DNA of 6,414 bases from JBOGEB01 sp050743125 (lineage in GTDB: Bacteria; Actinomycetota; Nitriliruptoria; Euzebyales; Egibacteraceae). Location of the stretch: contig JBOGEB010000224.1 in NCBI GenBank assembly GCA_050743125.1, positions 1-6,414 on the forward strand, written 5' to 3'. Under the pieces are notes generated by a model that saw nothing but the letters and a program-made list of their open reading frames with translations, did not search any database and was not told where the DNA came from. The position numbers were made by a program, and so were the translations under genes. This document shows, piece by piece, positions 1 through 6,136 of the stretch; position 1 is the first letter of the stretch; each line of letters starts with the position of its first letter.

Positions 1-50
1 CAGGAGCTGGGGAGGAGGGCCTCGGCGCTGTAGACGCGTCGGGCCCCGGG
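1..50 (+). repeat. Direct repeat copy A (partner 1738-1787)
   Basis: Aligned base by base with 1738-1787, this copy differs at four positions (25, 32, 44 and 50), so 46 of 50 match. Similarity stops abruptly after about base 49. The left limit is unknown because the copy touches the window edge. Both copies are read in the same frame and encode the same acidic Gly-rich linker. One change turns tcg into tag at 31-33, but this is out of frame and harmless. Confidence 0.85.
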
Positions 51-467
51 CCGCCGCCACGCCACGCCGCCGAGCTGCGCCGCCGTCTCGAGGACTCAAG
101 TGCCGACTGGCTGGCCGGGGAGGTCGACCTCCACCCGGGCCGCTGGTCGCGGCGCGTGGCCAGCCTGGACATCCCGGTCGCCACCCGCGCCCCCGACGTG
201 GTGGCCATCGGCGACGCCGCCCTCGCCCGCGACGCCCTCGCGTCCCAGGGCACGTCCATCGGGCTGTCCGACGCCCGCCTCGCCGCCGGGCGGGCGACCC
301 TCCACGACCTGGAGCATCGACACATCGACGGGCGCAACCGCCACCTCCGCTCGCTGCGCGGGGTGCTGGCCACCTGCCGCCACCGTGGCCTGCCGGCCTG
401 GTCCGCCTACGGGCGCTGGGTCGACCACCAGCTCGAGGCGGCCGCTCGACCAGCCAGCGGAGCCTGA
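1..467 (+). CDS. Unrecognised protein, C-terminal part (5' end outside window)
   Basis: The frame is open from the window edge (first full codon at 3) to TGA at 465-467, giving 154 visible residues. I do not recognise the family. The first 16 or so residues are a Gly/Glu/Asp-rich linker (GAGEEGLGAVDASGPG), nearly identical to residues 424-439 of the metalloprotease encoded next. After a short Pro run comes an Arg- and Leu-rich, probably alpha-helical tail with a His/Arg-rich stretch (EHRHIDGRNRH) and no membrane segment. An internal GTG at 156 could start a 103-residue product, but the open frame and the in-frame shared linker favour a longer gene entering from the left. The stop lies 3 bases before the protease GTG, so the two genes are probably co-translated. 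The protein may be a recombinant carrying protease sequence at its N-terminal side; this is inference, because the upstream part is not visible. Confidence 0.65.
   Translation, partial: GAGEEGLGAVDASGPGPPPRHAAELRRRLEDSSADWLAGEVDLHPGRWSRRVASLDIPVATRAPDVVAIGDAALARDALASQGTSIGLSDARLAAGRATLHDLEHRHIDGRNRHLRSLRGVLATCRHRGLPAWSAYGRWVDHQLEAAARPASGA
457..462 (+). promoter_or_regulatory. Ribosome binding site for the metalloprotease gene
   Basis: GCGGAG, lying inside the last codons of the upstream gene, ends 8 bases before the GTG at 471. It decides the start: the frame is closed upstream by the TGA at 465-467, and the next in-frame GTG codons fall inside the conserved N-terminal domain. Confidence 0.6.
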
Positions 468-470
468 ACG

Positions 471-2411
471 GTGGGCGCTCTCCTGCACCCCGATCAGGCC
501 CAGGCCACCGCGACCGCCGAGCCGGAGCCGGCCGTCACCGTTCGCCTCGACGGCATCGAGGTGACCCAGGCCGTGCAGGACCTCGCGCATTCGGTCCCCC
601 TGATCGCCGGGAAGGCGACGGTGGTCCGCCTGTACCTGTCCCTCGACGCCGATGGGGACCGGGCGGTCACCGTGGGAGGCGAGCTGGAGCTGCACCAGGG
701 CGGTCACGCCCCCGCCCGCTACCTGCCTGCCATGGGTACCGTCCAGCTCGACCCCTCGACCTCGCTGACGCTCGCCGAGCGTCGGGGGGACGTTGCCCAG
801 AGCCTCAACTTCCGCCTGGCCAAGGCGGACGTCGCCGCCGGCCCGCTCACGCTGCGGGTGGGCCGCGTCACCGACGCCATGGCCGGCCGACGCCTCGTCC
901 TGGTCGAAGGGCCAGGGGTCCAGGCCACAGTCACCGTCGAGCTCGTCGAGTCCCCGCCGCTGCGGCTGCGGGTGATCGGTCTGCGCTACACCGGCCGGGA
1001 CGGCCGCCACAGGTCGCCCCGGGCGCTCGACTTCGCCCTGCTCCTGTCGTGGCTGCGACGGGCCTACCCCGTGGCCAGCGTCCAGGCCACCCAGATCGTC
1101 GCTGACCTCCCCCACACGCCGCCGCTGTCCTGCGGGCAGGTGAACGCCCTGCTCGCCGGCACGAGGAACCTCGACGTCGCCACGGGAGCCGACCCGAGGA
1201 CGCACTACCTCGGGCTGGTCTACGACGCCGAGGCGACCGAGTTCATGCAGGGCTGCTCGTCTGGGATCCCGGCGGCGGCGGACCCAACCGTCGTGGCGTC
1301 GGCGCCAGCCGGCGTGCCCCGAGACGGCTTCGGCTGGGACGCCGACGGCTCCTACGCCGACTGGTACGGGGCGCACGAGCTGGCCCACACCTTCGGTCGC
1401 CTGCATCCCGGCTTCGGCGGCGGCCAGGTCCGGGACGACGACGACTTCCCCTTCCCCAACGGTCAGATCTCCGACGGCGACACCTACGTCGGGTTCGACG
1501 TCGGCGACCCCTCGCTCAGCCTGCCGGCGCGCGCGCTGCCGGGCGAGCGCTGGCATGACGTGATGACCTACTGTGAGGACCAGTGGATCTGCCCTCACAC
1601 CTACAAGGGCATCCGGGACCGGCTGGTCGAGGAGGACACCATGCCCATGCCCCGCGCTGGATCGGCCGACCCGCCGGGCGGCGCCGGCCACGTCGGGCCG
1701 ACGGACCCCAGCACCGCCGGCGCCCCTGGGCCCCCAGCAGGAGCTGGGGAGGAGGGCCTCGACGCTGTCGACGCGTCGGGGCCCGGTCGACCGCTGCTGA
1801 ACGTGATCGGACGGGTGAACCTCACCGACGGCACCGCAGAGATCCTCATGGTCAACCCGCTGCCTTCCGTCCCGTGGCGCCCTGCGGACGGGCCTTCGGC
1901 CCCGCAGGTCACGCTTCGCCTGGTCAGCGCCGGGGACACACCGGTGGTGGATCATGCCGTGCCGGTGCGGCTGGACTCGTGCGCCGGTGAGGGCGACAGC
2001 CCCATGATCGGCCTGGTCGACGTGGCGGTGCCCGTCCCGGCCGACCTCACCGCCGTCGAGCTGCGCTGGGACGGCGAGACCCGGGCCCGCCACGAGATCC
2101 CGGGTGTCGCTCCCCAGCAGGCGCACTTGAAGCTTGCGCCGGCGACGAGGGCGCAACGGACGGCAGGGGTGAGCGCCACCGGCCACCGCCGGACCGTCAG
2201 CTGGGAGGAGCACGACGAGACCACCCGCTACCACGTCCAGGTCAGCGACGACGACGGCGCCACCTGGCAAACCATCGCCGTCAACCTGGACACCCCGTCG
2301 GTCGAGATCGACTACAACCAGTTCCGCGCGAGCCAGCTCCGCGTGCGCGTCTACGCCACCAACGGCCTGCTGACCGAAGAGTCCGAGATGACCATCGACC
2401 TGGAGGCATAG
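471..2411 (+). CDS. Metzincin-type zinc metalloprotease with C-terminal beta-sandwich-like domain
   Basis: This 646-residue protein is a probable zinc-dependent endopeptidase; its substrate is unknown. Residues 22-60 form a beta-rich module with the pattern DGIEVTQAVQ, HSVPLIAGK and TVVRLY, as seen at the start of CARDB-like domains in secreted metalloproteases. The catalytic site is HELAHTFGRLH at 302-312: His302, His306 and His312 would bind zinc and Glu303 is the general base. The Met-turn is DVMTYC at 363-368 (Met365). Cys221, 262, 368 and 374 lie in the catalytic module and could pair. Residues 391-441 are a Pro/Gly/Ala linker, part of which is duplicated at the window start. Residues 442-550 are probably beta-rich, and about 554-646 resemble a fibronectin-III-like domain (TVSWEEHD, YHVQVSDDDGATW, LRVRVYATNG). 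No signal peptide follows the GTG start, which is odd for a cysteine-containing metzincin. The gene sits in a run of four co-directional genes. The peptidase call is strong; the exact MEROPS family is not assigned. Confidence 0.88.
   Translation: MGALLHPDQAQATATAEPEPAVTVRLDGIEVTQAVQDLAHSVPLIAGKATVVRLYLSLDADGDRAVTVGGELELHQGGHAPARYLPAMGTVQLDPSTSLTLAERRGDVAQSLNFRLAKADVAAGPLTLRVGRVTDAMAGRRLVLVEGPGVQATVTVELVESPPLRLRVIGLRYTGRDGRHRSPRALDFALLLSWLRRAYPVASVQATQIVADLPHTPPLSCGQVNALLAGTRNLDVATGADPRTHYLGLVYDAEATEFMQGCSSGIPAAADPTVVASAPAGVPRDGFGWDADGSYADWYGAHELAHTFGRLHPGFGGGQVRDDDDFPFPNGQISDGDTYVGFDVGDPSLSLPARALPGERWHDVMTYCEDQWICPHTYKGIRDRLVEEDTMPMPRAGSADPPGGAGHVGPTDPSTAGAPGPPAGAGEEGLDAVDASGPGRPLLNVIGRVNLTDGTAEILMVNPLPSVPWRPADGPSAPQVTLRLVSAGDTPVVDHAVPVRLDSCAGEGDSPMIGLVDVAVPVPADLTAVELRWDGETRARHEIPGVAPQQAHLKLAPATRAQRTAGVSATGHRRTVSWEEHDETTRYHVQVSDDDGATWQTIAVNLDTPSVEIDYNQFRASQLRVRVYATNGLLTEESEMTIDLEA
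1738..1787 (+). repeat. Direct repeat copy B inside the metalloprotease linker
   Basis: This partner of bases 1-50 lies in the Pro/Gly-rich interdomain linker of the protease (residues 424-439, GAGEEGLDAVDASGPG). It is probably the older copy, since here the linker joins two recognisable domains. That polarity is inference. Confidence 0.85.
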
Positions 2412-2424
2412 GTGCGTCGACCTC

Positions 2425-4101
2425 ATGCTGCGTCGGGCTAGCGCGATGGCCGACCCGGCGTTCCCCACCCGTCAGTACCCGTACCGCCACCCCGACCCGA
2501 CCGCCGGACCGGACCTGCTGGCGACGGCCCCGCTGGCGCCAAAGACCCTGCACCGCTTCATCCTCGGCGTGGACCCGGCGCCCCGCCCGGTCACCACCGA
2601 GGAGCTGGAGGCGCTCGGAGACCCGTTTGCGGCGCTGCTGCGCCAGGGCCGCTTCCCGCTGACGCTGCGAGCGCTGCTCGCCGCGCTCGACGAGCCGCCG
2701 CCCTTGGCCGGCGGGCTGCCCGTGCAAGGGGCGCTGCCGGTTCAAGGGGCGCTGCCGGTTCAGGACCTCTATATGGTGGGCGACGGCGGCCAGCTGCCGT
2801 GGACTCCGCAGACGGCCGGCGTCGCCCGCCAGCTCCGGGTGGTCGTTGCCCGCAGCCGCGCCACCGGCGCCGAGCCCGACCTGCTCGTGTCGACCAGCAC
2901 GGCGTTCGACTCGGAGACGGCCTTCCTGCAGGTGATCGGCTGGGACGACCAGCCCGGGGTGTTCCGCTACTACGAGCGGCGCCTCGGCACGTGGATCCTG
3001 GCCGGTGGGTCCTTCGACGCCCTCGCGCAGCCGAGCCGCGGGCGCGGCCCGTTCGACAGCCACGTGAACGGCAGCCTGGTGATGAAGGAGCTCAAGCTGC
3101 CCTGGTCGCACTGGCACAGCCAGAGCGCCACCATCGACCCCTCCGTGCTCGCCCCTGACGACCCGTTCCGCGACGACCCGATCTGGAACAGCCGCAAGGG
3201 CGGCGAGCGCTTCGAGGTGAGCGTGGCCCGGCCCGGGGTCTTCCGCTGGACGAGGTCGCGCCTCGGTCAGGTCATCGACGGCCCGGGCCAAGGCACCGGC
3301 ACCGTGGCCCGCCTGCCGGAGCTGATGCGCCAAGTCCTGGTCACCACCACCGTGAACCTCGTCAGCTCGGTGACCCAGAGCAACGTGGTCGAGCGGACGC
3401 CGACGCTCGAGCTTCCGACCACGTTCTTCGTCGACCTCGACGCCTTCCTCGGCCCCCTGGGGCTGCCGCTGGAGCCGCCGCTCCTGCGCGTCGCTGGCCC
3501 GGCCTACGCCGCCGCCCGCGCGGCGCTGGGGCTCCGGCTCGACGACGGCGCCGGCTTCACCCGGCCCGGCGAGACGTTCTTCGCCTTCCTGGTGCCCGAA
3601 CGGGCGCTCGAGGACCAGGTCGTGGTCGAGGCGCTCGTCGAGCGACAGGTGCTCTCGAGCCGGCTGGCCACCTGCCTGCTCATGGTCGACTTCCCCAACC
3701 CGGTCTACTCGCAGCGGCGCGCGAGCCTGTTGGCCTACGTGCCCCAGACCGTCCGCGCAGGCGGCAGCGGCGCGGCGCTGGACCAGGCCCTGCCGGCGGC
3801 GATCGAGGCGGGAGCCACCACCGAGGACGGGCCCGAGGTCGAGTTCCTGGGCTGGTGGCAGGCAAGCGACGAGCCCGACTTCCCCGTGCGGGTCGGCCAG
3901 CGGCTGCTCGAGTTCCTCGCCGCCTGCCAGCGTCGCCTCGACGGCCCGGACGGCGCCGTCGACCTGCTGAGGCTGGCCCAGGGCCGGCGCCGGCGGTTCC
4001 GGCGCAGCACCCTCGCCGAGTTCGCCCTCACCGTCCCCCGCAGCCCCGACGACGACGCCCACGAGGCGCTGCGCCTGCGCGACGACGGCAGCGTCGCCTG
4101 A
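2425..4101 (+). CDS. Unrecognised 558-residue protein with HVNG/MKELK/PWxHWH motif
   Basis: I cannot name the family or its function. Residues 30-90 look helical (TLHRFILGVDP, TLRALLAALDE). Residues 97-113 are a short tandem repeat (GLPVQ, GALPVQ, GALPVQ). A beta-rich section follows with FLQVIGWDDQPGVFRYYERR and WILAGGS. The densest motif is at 210-232: FDSHVNGS, MKELKLPW and HWHS, containing His213, His229 and His231, which could bind a metal or cofactor (inference). Further on are an LLMVDFPNPVYS motif with a preceding Cys and an Arg-rich patch (GRRRRFRRS) near the C-terminus. No signal peptide or membrane helix is evident. ATG 2425 has AGGTG at 2410-2414, about 10 bases upstream. ATG 2446 (residue 8, MADPAF) is a credible alternative with no better ribosome site. 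The gene begins 13 bases after the protease stop, so it is probably in the same transcript. Confidence 0.85.
   Translation: MLRRASAMADPAFPTRQYPYRHPDPTAGPDLLATAPLAPKTLHRFILGVDPAPRPVTTEELEALGDPFAALLRQGRFPLTLRALLAALDEPPPLAGGLPVQGALPVQGALPVQDLYMVGDGGQLPWTPQTAGVARQLRVVVARSRATGAEPDLLVSTSTAFDSETAFLQVIGWDDQPGVFRYYERRLGTWILAGGSFDALAQPSRGRGPFDSHVNGSLVMKELKLPWSHWHSQSATIDPSVLAPDDPFRDDPIWNSRKGGERFEVSVARPGVFRWTRSRLGQVIDGPGQGTGTVARLPELMRQVLVTTTVNLVSSVTQSNVVERTPTLELPTTFFVDLDAFLGPLGLPLEPPLLRVAGPAYAAARAALGLRLDDGAGFTRPGETFFAFLVPERALEDQVVVEALVERQVLSSRLATCLLMVDFPNPVYSQRRASLLAYVPQTVRAGGSGAALDQALPAAIEAGATTEDGPEVEFLGWWQASDEPDFPVRVGQRLLEFLAACQRRLDGPDGAVDLLRLAQGRRRRFRRSTLAEFALTVPRSPDDDAHEALRLRDDGSVA
2713..2763 (+). 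repeat. In-frame tandem repeat encoding G(A)LPVQ units
   Basis: There are three head-to-tail units: a 15-base GLPVQ unit (2713-2727) and two 18-base GALPVQ units (2728-2745 and 2746-2763). The two 18-base units differ only in the last base (caa against cag). The unit length keeps the frame, so copy-number change would only lengthen a linker. Near-identity at DNA level points to recent slippage duplication. Confidence 0.85.
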
Positions 4102-4124
4102 AGCCCCCGACTGAACCTTCGATT

Positions 4125-4130
4125 GGAGAA
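4125..4130 (+). promoter_or_regulatory. Ribosome binding site deciding the GTG start at 4134
   Basis: GGAGAA lies just upstream of overlapping candidate starts: ATG 4132 in one frame and GTG 4134 in another. The GTG frame gives the long motif-rich protein ending at 5213. The ATG frame gives only a Ser/Pro/Arg-rich shadow ending at 4461. The core GGAG is 5 bases from the GTG. Confidence 0.55.
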
Positions 4131-4133
4131 GAT

Positions 4134-5213
4134 GTGGCCCTCACCGCGTTCAGCCCGCCCGGCCAGCTGTCGGATTTCACCGACGCGGAGGCCGCAGCGT
4201 GGAGCCGCTTCCTGTTCCGCGCGTTCGAGGAGCGCAAGCAGGACGGCGACGGCAGCCCCCGTGAGCAGTTCTTCAACCCGCTCGGGCTGGAGCTGGAGGT
4301 GGACGCCGCCGAGCGGGCCATCACGTGGAGCGCCTTCCCCAAGCGGATCGCCCTGCGCTTCCCGGCCGGCTTGGCCCGCTGGAGGGCCGCAGAGCGCAGC
4401 CGGGACGTCCAGGACGAGTACTGCGAGTGGAGCGTCGAGCGCGACGCCGCCGGCAAGGTGAAGCGGGCCACCTTCACCTGCGAGGGCCCCGAGTACTGGC
4501 GGTTCCTGGCCAACTCCTCGCCCGACACCGCCCTCGCCCTCTACCGCACCCACGTGAGCCCGACGGTCCGCCAAGAGGACCTGTTCGGGCCGGACGGCCG
4601 CTACATCGGGCGCAACCGCTGGAACAACGGCACCACGACCGGCGCGATGCACCTCATCCAACCCAACAACACGCTGCTGGCCGAGATCGAGCTGGCCGCG
4701 GCCGCCACCGTGCAGCGCCAACGCGACGGCCAGCTGCTCACCACCGAGCAGGAGCTGATCGAGTGCAGCCTCTACGGCGAGCCCACCCGCCACAGCGACC
4801 CGCACATCGGCGGCGAGGTGAACGCCCTGGCCCGAGCCAAAGCCGACGTCACCCTGAAGGACCCCGTCGGCCTGTACATCGACGGCCTGTCGACCGCCGG
4901 CTGGGCCACCCCCGACGACGCCGACCCCCAAGACTTCTGGCGGACCACCCGAGGCGCCGACGGCCTCACCGTCCGCGCCGTCTACGAGGTCACCGGCCAC
5001 GACTACCTGGTCGGCGACATCACCATCCTCGGCCAGCCCATCCAGTTCGGCGCCCAGATCGCCGAGCACATCACGATGCGCCTCACCGGCACCGCCCACC
5101 GCTTCGGCCAGTCGACCGCCCAGCCCCGCGCCTGCCTCGCCGGCCTCGCCGGCGCCCCCGGCCCCCTCGACGTCACCCAGATCATCGCCCCCGCCCAACC
5201 CACCCACCGCTAG
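4134..5213 (+). CDS. Unrecognised 359-residue protein, motif-rich, possibly enzymatic
   Basis: I cannot assign this protein to a named family. The frame extends upstream into the previous gene, but GTG 4134 has a ribosome site and lies after that gene's stop, so I start there. Notable segments are an N-terminal helix (AAAWSRFLFRAFEER, 20-34), FNPLGLELEVD (47-57), CEGPEYWRFLA with Cys116 (116-126), ALYRTHVSPTVRQEDLF (135-151), and RNRWNN with TTTGAMHLIQPNNTL (160-181). After these come AEIELAAAATVQR (183-195), HSDPHIGGEVNALAR (220-234), DPVGLYIDGLSTAGW (243-257) and GDITILGQPIQFGAQIAEHI (294-313). The many Trp, Tyr, His and Asn residues next to Gly turns look like a folded globular protein with an active or cofactor site, but no known catalytic signature is evident. 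There is no signal peptide or membrane segment. It starts 32 bases after the preceding stop and is probably the last gene of the block. Use of G/C at third positions is extreme, unlike the genes to its right. Confidence 0.85.
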   Translation: MALTAFSPPGQLSDFTDAEAAAWSRFLFRAFEERKQDGDGSPREQFFNPLGLELEVDAAERAITWSAFPKRIALRFPAGLARWRAAERSRDVQDEYCEWSVERDAAGKVKRATFTCEGPEYWRFLANSSPDTALALYRTHVSPTVRQEDLFGPDGRYIGRNRWNNGTTTGAMHLIQPNNTLLAEIELAAAATVQRQRDGQLLTTEQELIECSLYGEPTRHSDPHIGGEVNALARAKADVTLKDPVGLYIDGLSTAGWATPDDADPQDFWRTTRGADGLTVRAVYEVTGHDYLVGDITILGQPIQFGAQIAEHITMRLTGTAHRFGQSTAQPRACLAGLAGAPGPLDVTQIIAPAQPTHR

Positions 5214-5368
5214 AGGTCTCGAATCCGGGAAGTCGCCGGCACGAGGTAGGTCGCGGTGCGGCGGCCAGCGTGCGCCTGCCCAGACCCGGCGGCCGTCACC
5301 ACGCGCTCCCCGAAGCGGTCCATGCGTGAGAACGTGTGCGAGGATGCCGTCTTGGGGCCGGGCATGGG
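5214..5368. other. Gene-free junction between the protease block and a decayed module
   Basis: No frame on either strand gives a recognisable protein here. There is one imperfect hairpin (5234-5242 with 5256-5263, eight pairs with one bulged base and a 13-base loop) and no T-run after it, so it is only a weak terminator candidate for the upstream block. No promoter pair is convincing. The missing N-terminal half of the MarR relic that follows is not encoded here in any frame, so this stretch may contain a deletion or insertion junction. Confidence 0.4.
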
Positions 5369-5679
5369 ATGCTGACACGCCAAAGCGTCCACGCGACCGT
5401 AAACCGGTTGCAAGCGGATGGCCTCGTGCAGCTCGTGCCGAACGCCGATCACCGCCGCTCGAGGCTCGTCCACCAGACCGAGCGCGGCACCGCCAGGTAC
5501 ACCGCACTCGCGGAACGACAGGCGGACTGGAGCAATCGTCTCGCCGACGGGATACCGCTTTCGGCTCTCGACACGACGGCCTGAGCGAGCTCTGCACCGA
5601 GCTGGAGTCCGAGCTGTCCCCACACGAACAGACCTCGGCGGACATGAGCCTGCCGACAAGACAGGAGCAACAACGATGA
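5369..5679 (+). pseudogene. MarR-family regulator relic, N-truncated and frameshifted
   Basis: The frame from ATG 5369 encodes the second half of a MarR winged-helix repressor. It has the recognition helix (LTRQSVHATVNRLQADGLV), then the wing with the family's DxRRSR-type signature (PNADHRRSRLVHQTERG), then the dimerisation helix (ARYTALAERQADWSNRLADG). MarR proteins are usually about 140-160 residues; the first half is absent, and the frame is closed upstream by TGA 5327-5329. The frame stops at 5582-5584, but one frame over the sequence continues as GLSELCTELESEL with a short tail to TGA 5677-5679. That is a plausible final helix, so a one-base loss (or two-base gain) lies near 5570-5580. 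The restored stop overlaps the next gene's ATG (ATGA, 5676-5679), so the regulator and monooxygenase were probably coupled. As it stands the product could not be a normal MarR dimer. A GTG at 5336 could extend the open frame by 11 residues without adding homology. Confidence 0.75.
5663..5667 (+). promoter_or_regulatory. Ribosome binding site of the ABM-domain gene
   Basis: AGGAG ends 8 bases before ATG 5676, the best ribosome site in the window. It lies within the ancestral C-terminal codons of the MarR relic and fixes the start at 5676. The same frame runs upstream to 5418, but that extension has no homology. Confidence 0.75.
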
Positions 5680-6044
5680 TCACGCTTCGCGAGCTGGACG
5701 AACGCGTCACCTACCGAGAGCAGTTGGAGCAGGAGGCGGCACCGGTCGTGCTCATCAACGAGTTCCACACCGCGCCCGACGATGCGGACCGTCTGGTCGA
5801 GGTCTGGGCAGACGACGCGGCGTTCATGAAGCAGCAGCCCGGCTACATCTGCACCCAGCTGTATCGAGGGATCGCCGGCAGTACGACGTTCGTGAACGTC
5901 GCCGTCTGGGAGTCTGCAGCCGCGCTTCGCGACGCGTTCGCCAAGCCTGAGTTCCAGCAACGGATGACCCGCTATCCCGCCGGCACGGTTGCTTCCCCCC
6001 ACGTCTTCACGAAGGTGGCGGTTTCCGGCATCTGCCTCGGCTGA
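5676..6044 (+). CDS. Antibiotic biosynthesis monooxygenase (ABM) domain protein
   Basis: This 122-residue protein has one ferredoxin-like ABM fold spanning about residues 22-116. Visible elements are strand one (PVVLINEFHT, 23-32), helix one with a conserved Trp (DRLVEVWADDAAFMKQQPGY, 38-57), strand two (TQLYRG), and strand three with FVNVAVWES (72-80). A helix with FAKPEFQQRM (88-97) and a last strand (HVFTKVAV) follow. Members are small dimeric proteins that oxidise aromatic polyketides or quinols, or degrade haem; many have no known substrate. Asn28 and Trp78 sit where the IsdG-type haem oxygenases have catalytic Asn and Trp, but there is no His between 79 and 108, so haem degradation is doubtful. 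There is no signal peptide. The neighbours are a MarR relic and an O-methyltransferase relic, a combination suited to aromatic-compound or secondary metabolism. It is the only intact gene of that module. Its GC is lower than that of the left block. Confidence 0.85.
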   Translation: MITLRELDERVTYREQLEQEAAPVVLINEFHTAPDDADRLVEVWADDAAFMKQQPGYICTQLYRGIAGSTTFVNVAVWESAAALRDAFAKPEFQQRMTRYPAGTVASPHVFTKVAVSGICLG

Positions 6045-6073
6045 CGGTCTGCGAGCAGTCCGGAAGCGTGGCG

Positions 6074-6091
6074 CAGGTCGTGCAGGTCGTG
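6074..6091 (+). repeat. Two tandem copies of a 9-base unit
   Basis: CAGGTCGTG occurs twice without a gap (6074-6082 and 6083-6091), between the monooxygenase stop and the methyltransferase relic. It has no known role and may be a slippage product. Confidence 0.6.
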
Positions 6092-6136
6092 TCAACGATC
6101 GGACGGGTGAGGGTCCCGGTGTCCCCGGAGCCAGCG

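Noticed and set aside
465..467. TGA between the first two genes as recoded (Trp or Sec) codon
   Set aside because: TGA also ends the 558-residue gene, the GTG just after has its own ribosome site, and no recoding signal is visible. High-GC bacteria normally use TGA as stop.
96..2468. Minus-strand open frame of 790 codons opposite the first genes
   Set aside because: It is Gly/Arg/Val/Pro-rich with no domain pattern, and runs opposite the metalloprotease with its clear motifs. High GC suppresses stop codons on the other strand.
5215..5235. tRNA T-arm-like string (gtctcgaatcc) after the last left-block gene, possible attachment site
   Set aside because: The loop does not match the GTTCRA consensus, the flanks do not form the T stem, and no acceptor or anticodon arm can be built.
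5234..5263. Imperfect hairpin as rho-independent terminator
   Set aside because: The stem is short with a bulge, the loop is 13 bases and no T-run follows. It is mentioned only as a weak possibility.
4325..5329. Plus-strand 334-codon frame inside the 359-residue gene
   Set aside because: It is an Arg/Pro/His-rich shadow frame with no motifs and lacks a good ribosome site.
2281..6095. Two long minus-strand open frames (2281-4062 and 3735-6095)
   Set aside because: They are low-complexity Arg/Gly/Ala/Glu translations opposite well-supported plus-strand genes, and the second crosses several gene boundaries.
1805..6110. 14-base identity gatcggacgggtga at 1805-1818 and 6097-6110
   Set aside because: It does not extend on either side, lies in different frames and contexts, and is plausible by chance in GC-rich DNA.
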